Shown here: piece by piece, positions 57,541 to 64,000 of the stretch
How positions within the stretch are numbered: position 1 is the first letter of the stretch
How the letters are laid out: each line of letters begins with the position of its first letter
Source: Opisthocomus hoazin
Taxonomy: Eukaryota; Chordata; Aves; Opisthocomiformes; Opisthocomidae
DNA length: 64,000 nt
Assembly: GCF_030867145.1 (NCBI RefSeq)
Contig: NC_134442.1
Location: 6,959,001-7,023,000, forward strand
Reading direction: 5' to 3'
Notes under the pieces: generated by a model
The model's input: only the letters and a program-made list of their open reading frames with translations
Told to the model about the DNA's origin: nothing
Databases searched by the model: none
Program-made: the position numbers and the translations under genes

Positions 57541-59074
57541 AGTGCGCAGTTCATTCTGGGTGTTTAGTTGTTGGCCAGGGTGAAACTATAAGTATTTCCT
57601 AGCACAGTGTTCTCCTTTTTAGTGTCTCCTTTGACCAACACACAAGCTCTCACCTAACTTGTTGCCTGTCCATAGAGGAGCTGAGAAATCCCTCAGAGTC
57701 AAACACTGGAGCAGAGACCGAGGGCACTTGGAGGAATCTCAGACAATGGGGATTTTCAAGATCTCTCGAGACACGGCCGTAAGCACCTGATCCAGCACCT
57801 GATCGGAGCTGTCTGATAAGAGGCTTGACTGAGAGACCACCTGTGGCAAGAGCTATGAGACCTGGTGTGTATGGAGTGTAAGGAGGAAAGTGATTTCCTT
57901 TATATTAATATGGCAGTAGAGCTGGGTATCACAAGGCCCTGGAGGATGATGGGGGTGACCATGCAGCAAACATCCCTTCTCAGGACTGAGGTGTAGAGCC
58001 AGAGATGGGAAGGGCTGGAGTGTGGGGTGGTCAGGCAAGATCGTGCTGGCACAGCTTTCCTGGGGTGTCCAGGGAACATGGCACAGATAGGGCCCCTCTC
58101 TTCTACACCTGTCATGCCTTGCTTCCTTCACTGTGTCACCTGGCTCGGCACCATGAGCACCCTCCTAGGTGCCCTCACCCTGCATACTCAAATAGCCAAG
58201 ATCTACACAGGTGTTTTCCTCTTCTGGAAACTTTCCCTCCTAGGCCAGCCCTTCCCCAGCTCTCTCCACCTCCCCTGCATTCTCCCCAGCCCAGTCCAGG
58301 AGAGCAGTCCAGTCTGGGCTGGCCCCACAAAACTGCCCATCACAGAGTGCTGCAGAATTCTGGGCACTCACCCCACAGCCCCAGCCCCTCTGAAGGGCAC
58401 AGAGGCTCCTGGGGAGCAGAGAGAGGTGTCAGCCTTCCCCATCAGCCCCAGGGCTGAGGGCCAGCCACAGCATGAGGAGACAGAGACCAGTGTCTCCCAC
58501 TGTTGCCTGCTCTTGTCTCCAAGAGACGCTTATTGAAAACTACAGGATGTCCCTCTGAACCAGCCCCTCTCCCCAGCACCAGACTCCTGGCCGAGGGGCT
58601 CCTAGGCTGCTCCTGCTGCCCCAGCAACAGTGTAGCCTGCCTGGAGGTGGTGCATGTAGAAACAGGTCTCCCTTTTTCATTTATCCCTCCCTGGAAGCAT
58701 GAAGTTGGTCCTTTGCTGTTTTCCAGGGACATACCTGCCGAAAGAAAGCCTTTCCTCAGAGGACCATAACTGTGCTCACCTGGCTGGTCATACCTGCACC
58801 CTTGCCATGCTCCCCACAAGACCCTGAGCTGTCGGTGCTGCTCTGCAGGGCACATGGGCTCTAGTGCCTGAAACCATGAGGGGACAGTCCCACGGAGGTC
58901 CCTGTTGATCATTCATCATTTCCATTGCAACTGGGCACCAACACTTGGAGGCTCAGGAAAGACCAATTCCCCAATGCTTCACTCCATCTCATCCACCACT
59001 GAACCCCAGCAGAGCAGCACGGCCTCACAGAGACGAGCTCTTCAGCCTGTTCGTGACCCTGCCTTTGGAAAAAG
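57541..59074. other. Unassigned sequence
   Basis: About 1.5 kb between the solo LTR and the 3' flank of OR-F. Open frames of 150-170 codons near 58005-58536 overlap each other in two frames and have low-complexity Pro/Ser content, with no domain; they are not called as genes. Confidence 0.4.
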
Positions 59075-59318
59075 AGCCATAGCTCCAGACGCGGGCACTG
59101 ATGAAATCCGCTATTATTAGAAAGATATGATAGGGGAGACCAACAGTACCGCTGTGCCAGACAAATTCGTAAGGGTCAGACAGACTGGGTTCATGTCTCT
59201 GGAAAAGCGGAGTAGATGCAGACACTCATGGAGAAACTGAATTATCACAGATAAAATGCCCAAACCACAAGAGGTTCCCCAGATGATTTGGAAATCACTT
59301 GTGAAGAGACATGACAGC

Positions 59319-60254
59319 TTATTGCTGCCGAAAGTCTACTGACAGAATGAGCTGCTTTGTTGCGTCTTTGAGCTCCTGGTTCCTCATGCAGTAGATGAGG
59401 GGGTTCGCTGCTGGAGGAACCACAGAGTAGAGGAATGACACTACCAGGTCCAGGGATGGCGAGGAGATGGAGGGGGGCTTCAGGTAGGCAAACAGGGAAG
59501 TGCTGACATACAGGGAGACCACGGCCAGGTGAGGGAGGCACGTGGAAAAGGCTTTGTGCCGTCCCTGCTCAGAGGGGATCATCAGCACGGCCCTGAAGAT
59601 CTGCACATAGGACACCACAATGAAAACAAAACACCCTGAAGCTAAAGAAAAGCTAACCCCAACAAGCCCAACTTCCCTGAGATAGAAGTGCGAGCAGGAG
59701 AGCTTGAGGATCTGGGGGATTTCACAGAAGAACTGGTCCACAGCATTGCCCTGGCAGAGGGGTATGGAAAATGTATTGGCAGTGTGCAGGAGAGCATTGA
59801 GCAAAGCACTGCCCCAGGCAGCTGCTGCCATGTGGACACAAGCTCTGCTGCCCAGGAGAGTCCCGTAGTGCAGGGGTCTGCAGATGGCAACATAGCGGTC
59901 ATAGGCCATGACAGTCAGAAAACAAAGCTCTGCTACTACCAAGAAGGCAAACATGAAGAGCTGGGCAGCACATCCCAAGTAGGAGATGTCCCTAGTGTCC
60001 CAGAGGGAATTGGCCATGGATTTCGGGAGAATGGTGGAGATGGAGCCGATGTCGACGAGGGAGAGGTTGAGGAGGAAGAAGTACATGGGAGTGTGGAGGC
60101 GGTGCTCACAGGCTATGGTGATGATGATGAGGCCGTTGCTGAGGAGGGCAGCCAGGTAGATGGCCAGGAAGAGCCAGAAGTGTAAGAGCTGCGGTTCCCG
60201 AGAGTCTGCAAATACCAGGAGCAGGAACTGTGTGACGGAGCTGCCGTTGGACAT
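59319..60254 (-). CDS. OR-F: intact olfactory receptor, family 14-like (311 aa)
   Basis: This is an odorant-sensing seven-pass receptor like OR-D. Motifs: N-glycosylation site at Asn3 (NGS), PMYFFLLNLSLVD from 56, Cys95, MAYDRYVAIC at 116-125, SYVQ at 215-218, KAFSTC at 234-239 and PAANPLIYCMRNQELKDA in TM7 and tail; it ends SVDFRQQ. The start is the ATG at 60254, the conserved MSN start 23 bases past an acceptor (CTCTAATGACAG, ending 60278). The in-frame ATG at 60284 would fall inside the intron and is rejected. An out-of-frame ATG at 60271 lies in the expected leader. The gene converges on OR-D, with a duplicon and an LTR between. The ligand is unknown. Confidence 0.93.
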   Translation of the reverse strand: MSNGSSVTQFLLLVFADSREPQLLHFWLFLAIYLAALLSNGLIIITIACEHRLHTPMYFFLLNLSLVDIGSISTILPKSMANSLWDTRDISYLGCAAQLFMFAFLVVAELCFLTVMAYDRYVAICRPLHYGTLLGSRACVHMAAAAWGSALLNALLHTANTFSIPLCQGNAVDQFFCEIPQILKLSCSHFYLREVGLVGVSFSLASGCFVFIVVSYVQIFRAVLMIPSEQGRHKAFSTCLPHLAVVSLYVSTSLFAYLKPPSISSPSLDLVVSFLYSVVPPAANPLIYCMRNQELKDATKQLILSVDFRQQ

Positions 60255-60271
60255 TTGCTTCCTCTGTGCAT
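60113..60271 (-). promoter_or_regulatory. Upstream ATG / overlapping small frame in the OR-F leader
   Basis: If the acceptor at 60278 is used, the first ATG of the coding exon is at 60271, not 60254. It is out of frame with the receptor and stays open for 52 codons to a TAG at 60115-60113, overlapping the receptor start. OR-B shares this ATG (18902); OR-D has ATA and OR-A has ACG at the same place. It may reduce translation, but this is only inference. Confidence 0.5.
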
Positions 60272-61817
60272 GGGGACCTGTCATTAGAGGAAAAAACAGG
60301 GAAGAGTCAGGGCGGACAGCTCAGAGAAGCATAAAAGCCTTTCTCCTAGACCCTCACAGTTTCACACACACCTCATTCTTTTTCCAGGAGCCCTTTCTTC
60401 AGCTCTGTGGCTGCAATTCTGGTTAGGTTTTGCTGAGTGCAGCGGAAGGAGCAGGACCTCCTCCCTCTGGCTGCCAAGGATCCAGCCCTGCTCTGCAGCA
60501 GTGTGTTCATGGGCATGGTTGGGCAGGGCCAGACCTGGTGTTCAACTTCATGAGAAGAACCTTATCATATCGCAGAAGGGCTTTTCAGCATCAGCACTGC
60601 CAGTGCTAAGGAATGGGGATGGCAGAAGGCAGTCTCAGAGGTTTTGGGTTCTTACAGCTTCCCTCATGTCACCTTGGGTGTGTGTTTGAATGTCAGAAAC
60701 CCTCAGCACTTCTGCTGCGCTGGGAGAAAATAGAGCGAGTCCTGCGAGGCAAGAGAATTGACTGGGCTTAGTGCAAAGATAGGGGAGATGGTTGATCCTT
60801 CCATCTGGAAGGACTGCCCTGGGCTTTCGTCTTCCTCAGATAGAGACACTACGGAGAACAGAGACCAGTGAATGTCTCACTCTTACTGTGGGTCTCAGCA
60901 CCCCACTTCTAGCCAAGAACAAAAGTGGCTCATTTCAACAGCCCAACAGCATTTCCTCGGTTGTAGTATCTCTGTGTTTGTCCATGGGGCTTTAAAATAC
61001 AACAGAGACACTGCAGGTCACATTTGCATCCTGGAGGGCATCTGACACCTTGGAATGACACCCAAGGAGTTAGCCAATTATCTTAATGACAGCTTTTCAT
61101 TTAGAGAAAAGTGACTCAGTCCCCAGCCCCACAGGCTGCATTGCCCACAGCCCCACAGGTCAGAGGGAAGGTGGGACACTTGTTCCCATGGTCACATCTG
61201 CATGAACGGACAAACAAGATCAGAGTTTGGTTCTGCAGCTGAAACTCCCATCCCCAGAGAGTGACAGCAACAAAAAGATAAATTTAAAGGAGAAAAGAGG
61301 AGAAACTAAGGAAGAATAGAGTGAGGATTTGGCTGAGAGAGGGAAGGGGAGAGGCAGAGGAGAGAGGCAGGGGGTTGTTCAGGGAAGGCATCTGCACTGC
61401 AGGGCATGGCCAGGAGGTGCCCATATCTCCCCTGCAACAGGGTTTCCATGAGCAGTTCCCTCCCTGCCTGCCCATCTCGACTGCCTGGAGCTGTCCCTGC
61501 CAGGAGCTCTTGCTCTGGTCCCACATCTCCTCCCTGCCAGTGCTCACAGACCCCAGCCCAGCCCGTGTGCCCAGCTCTGCCCTGCAGCCTCTCGGTGTGT
61601 GCAGGGACTAAAGGGCAGCTCACATAAACCCTGATGAAACTGGCCAGGGGATGCTAGTGCTGTCTGTAGTGCCCAGAGCTGGAAAGTGAAAATGCAGACT
61701 CAGGAAAGCTTCTCCTCTCTACAGTCATCCCTCCTTTTACACCCCAGTTTAAAAGTGCCCTGGGAAACGTCCCACTGCCCACCCAGCAAACCAAGAGGAG
61801 AAACTTCAGCAGACAGA

Positions 61818-62495
61818 CAGAATCACAGAATCACAGAATGGTAGGGGTTGGAAGGGACCTCTGTGGGTCATCTAGTCCAACCCCCCTGCCAAAGCAGGGT
61901 CACCTACAGCAGGCTGCACAGGACCTTGTCCAGGCGGGTCTTGAATATCTCCAGAGAAGGAGACTCCTCCACCACCCTGGGCAGCCTGTTCCAGTGCTCC
62001 ATCACCCTCAGAGGGAAGAAGTTCTTCCTCATGTTCGGACGGAACTTCCTGTGCCTCAGTTTGTGCCCATTGCCCCTTGTCCTGTCACTGGGCACCACTG
62101 AAATGAGTTTGGCCCCATTCTCCTGACATCCACCCTTCAGATATTTATAAGCATTTATTAGGTCCCCTCGCAGCCTTCTCTTCTTCAGGCTGAACAAGCC
62201 CAGTTCCCTCAGCCTCTCCTCGTAGGAGAGGTGTTCCAGTCCCCTCACCATCCTTGTAGCCCTCCGCTGGACTCTCTCCAGTAGCTCCTCATCTTTCTTG
62301 AAGTGGGGAGCCCAGAAGTGGACAGAGTACTCCAGATGAGGCCTCACCAGGGCAGTGTAGAGGGGAAGGAGAACCTCCCTCGACCTGCTGGCCACACTCT
62401 TCTTGATGCACCCCAGGATGCCATTGGCTTTCTTGGCAGCCAGAGCACACTGCTGGCTCATGGTTAACCTGTCGTCCACCAGGACAACCAGGACA
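61818..62495 (-). mobile_element. CR1 LINE, young, 5'-truncated, in the OR-F intron
   Basis: On the minus strand it encodes the C-terminal RT part: [57 protein letters not shown] and [17 protein letters not shown], open over about 190 codons. It ends with TTCTGTGATTCTGTGATTCT-type repeats at 61818. Little decay is visible. It is inserted in the putative OR-F intron, opposite in no way to the gene: both lie on the minus strand. Confidence 0.92.
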
Positions 62496-62993
62496 CCTTC
62501 CCCTTCAGGGAACTCCATCTTGAGAGGTTCCCTTGGAAATGCCCTGGGGTGATCTGGAGCTGTGAGCAGCCCTGACCCATGCAGCAGAAGGACCCTGCCC
62601 TGCCAAGGGTCTCTCCTTCCATCCACAGCTTCTCCCTATAGCATTGTGGTGAGCTGCTTGGGCACGGTGAGTGCTGGCTCTGGCAGGCAGCAGAGTCCCT
62701 GCCCCAGCACACTGACCCATGTTGGTGCAGAGACCCCGCACGGAAGGACATCTTGGGGCAGCCTGGGCTGCACATCCACCTTCACAACCCTGCAGCCGTC
62801 CCTGGGAGAAGGCAGCTGTCATGGCCTGTCCCTCTGAGGGTGCAGCAGGCAGTCCCTGCTTTGCAGCACATCCTCACCTTGTACAACAGACAAACTGTGA
62901 TATTCCTCACCCCCCCATAGTCTGTGGGGTGTGCCAGCTTGAGGAGATCTTTCCACAAACTGCATGCACATTGCCCTTCATGCAGAGACTTAC

Positions 62994-63225
62994 TGTGTCA
63001 ATGGCTGAAAACATCTCTCACCTAGTGATCTCTCAGCATCCTTCCACTCCACACTGCCTTCACCCTCTCTCTACCTCGCTCCTCTCACCTCGCTGCCTGC
63101 TGTGCTTTGCAGAGGAGCTGCTGCTGGGCTGAGCTCACAGTCTGCAGCGCTGCCCACTTGCCATGACGTCAGCTCGTCCCAGAAGCTCAGCCTCAGCTCA
63201 GCAGCAGAGGACAAGCTCAGTGTGT
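62994..63225 (-). promoter_or_regulatory. Conserved first-exon/promoter block of OR-F
   Basis: The common block order is present on the minus strand with small losses. The TATA-like position reads GTGAAGG (63063-63057), 70 bases before the donor GTAAGT (62993-62988). The putative intron to 60278 is 2716 bases, including about 680 bases of CR1. The block lies between two CR1 copies of the same orientation. Confidence 0.6.
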
Positions 63226-63315
63226 CTCTGGTTCTTTGCCCTCTGGGCTCACTTGAGGTGTCTTTTTGTCTCCAGGGGAACCTGCTGTGAAACAGGCTGA
63301 AGTCATCACTGGTGA

Positions 63316-64000
63316 TTCACAGAATCACAGAATCACAGAATAGTAGGGGTTGGAAGGGACCTCTGTGGGTCATCTAGTCCAACCCCCCTGCCGAACCAGG
63401 GTCACCTACAGCAAGCTGCAAAGGACCTTGTCCAGGCGGATCTTGAATATCTCCAGAGAAGGAGACTCCACAACATCCCTGGGCAGCCTGTTCCAGTGCT
63501 CCGTCACCCTCAGAGGGAAGAAGTTCTTCCTCATGTTCGGACGGAACTTCCTGTGCCTCAGTTTGTGCCCATTTCCCTTGTCCTGTCACAGGGCACCACT
63601 GAAATGAGTTTGGCCCCATCCTCCTGACACCCACCCTTCAGATATTTATAAGCATTTATTAGGTCCCCTCGCAGCCTTCTCTTCTTCAGGCTGAACAAGC
63701 CCAGCTCCCTCAGCCTCTCCTCGTAGGGGAGATGTTCCAGTCCCCTCATCATCCTCGTAGCCCTCCGCTGGACTCTCTCCAGTAGTTCCTCATCTTTCTT
63801 GAAGTGGGGAGCCCAGAAGTGGACAGAGTACTCCAGATGAGGCCTCACCAGGGCAGTGTAGAGGGGAAGGAGAACCTCCTTCGTCCTGCTGGCCACACTC
63901 TTCTTGATGCACCCCAGGATCCCATTGGCTTTCTTGGCAGCCAGGGCACACTGCTGGCTCATGGTTAACCTGTCGTCCACCAGGACACCCAGGTCCCTCT
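63316..64000 (-). mobile_element. CR1 LINE, young, cut by window edge
   Basis: Almost the same as 61818-62495, with a one-base loss near 63570 (TTTCCCTTG versus TTGCCCCTTG) that breaks the terminal frame. Its RT part ([19 protein letters not shown] to [16 protein letters not shown]) is otherwise open. The 5' part lies beyond the window. Confidence 0.92.

Larger units (their letters stand above)
59075..63315 (-). repeat. OR duplication unit F (inverted)
   Basis: On the minus strand: first-exon block (63225-62994), putative intron with a CR1 insertion, the OR-F exon and a 3' flank (59240-59080) that resembles 8511-8660 of unit A. Without the CR1 insertion the intron would be close to the 2.1 kb of units C and D. 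The upstream part is cut by the CR1 at 63316. Confidence 0.7.

Noticed and set aside
59688-60185. 165-codon open frame antisense to OR-F (and a similar one at 48987-49487 antisense to OR-D)
   Set aside because: These acidic frames mirror the OR codon usage on the other strand and appear over each paralog; they are shadows of the receptor exon.
60282-60284. Upstream in-frame ATG as start of OR-F (321 aa)
   Set aside because: It lies before the conserved acceptor AG and would be removed with the intron; paralogs start at the MSN codon.
1-64000. tRNA, rRNA, CRISPR arrays or operon-like gene systems
   Set aside because: No cloverleaf, rRNA-like or spaced-repeat pattern was noticed, and the content is that of a vertebrate OR cluster. 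A dedicated tRNA scan was not possible.

Overview
The window looks like bird genomic DNA. It holds six closely related class II olfactory receptor (OR) coding exons of the type known from the avian family 14-like (gamma-c) expansion, many CR1 LINE fragments whose 3' ends are AGAATCAC-type repeats, and several LTR families whose look recalls songbird elements. The songbird hint is inference; the bird assignment is strong. No bacterial gene, CRISPR array, rRNA or tRNA was seen.

The core is a small OR subcluster, labelled here A to F by type: OR-A (+, 6579-7514), OR-B (+, 18919-19230), OR-E (-, 27330-28252), OR-C (+, 41604-42514), OR-D (+, 49017-49994) and OR-F (-, 59319-60254). OR-D and OR-F have intact frames. 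OR-C is one base short in a 10-T run. OR-A has lost its start codon and has a stop in the DRY region. OR-B is cut off after TM2 by an internal deletion. OR-E has lost its start, an acceptor AG and one base. Each exon sits in a duplicated unit with about 2 to 3.6 kb of shared upstream DNA. In all six units this upstream DNA contains the same ~240-bp block, with a TTAAAGG-like box 70-71 bases before a splice donor. A matching splice acceptor lies 18-23 bases before the coding start. This suggests a shared promoter plus non-coding first exon that was copied with every gene, and it is the most interesting observation in the window.

Layout. 1-2716: a duplicon (copy i), inverted relative to 50661-53390, ending at a perfect hairpin. 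2.9-3.5 kb: CR1 relic. 3.6-8.7 kb: unit A, carrying two solo LTRs. 9.3-13.4 kb: CR1 relics and a decayed duplicon (copy iv). 14.1-15.3 kb: antisense CR1. 16.3-20.2 kb: unit B. 20.9-24.7 kb: a rearranged endogenous retrovirus (ERV1) with LTR and gag on + and RNase H/integrase on -. 24.7-26.1 kb: duplicon copy ii. 27.2-31.5 kb: unit E. 31.6-33.5 kb: CR1. 33.5-38.25 kb: a gammaretrovirus-like ERV (ERV2), with LTR, gag, pro-pol with an internal deletion, RNase H and the start of integrase, inserted into a CR1 copy. 38.3-43.6 kb: unit C. 43.6-45.3 kb: LTR and CR1 debris. 45.4-50.2 kb: unit D. 50.7-54.6 kb: duplicon copy iii. 54.6-59 kb: mostly unassigned, with a CR1 relic and a solo LTR. 59.1-63.3 kb: unit F, whose first-exon block lies between two young CR1 copies in the same orientation.

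Only OR-D and OR-F, perhaps also OR-C if the T run is an assembly error or polymorphic, look able to make receptors. The rest is duplicated flank and retroelement sequence. All repeat-family assignments and similarities were judged by eye; no alignment or database search was run.
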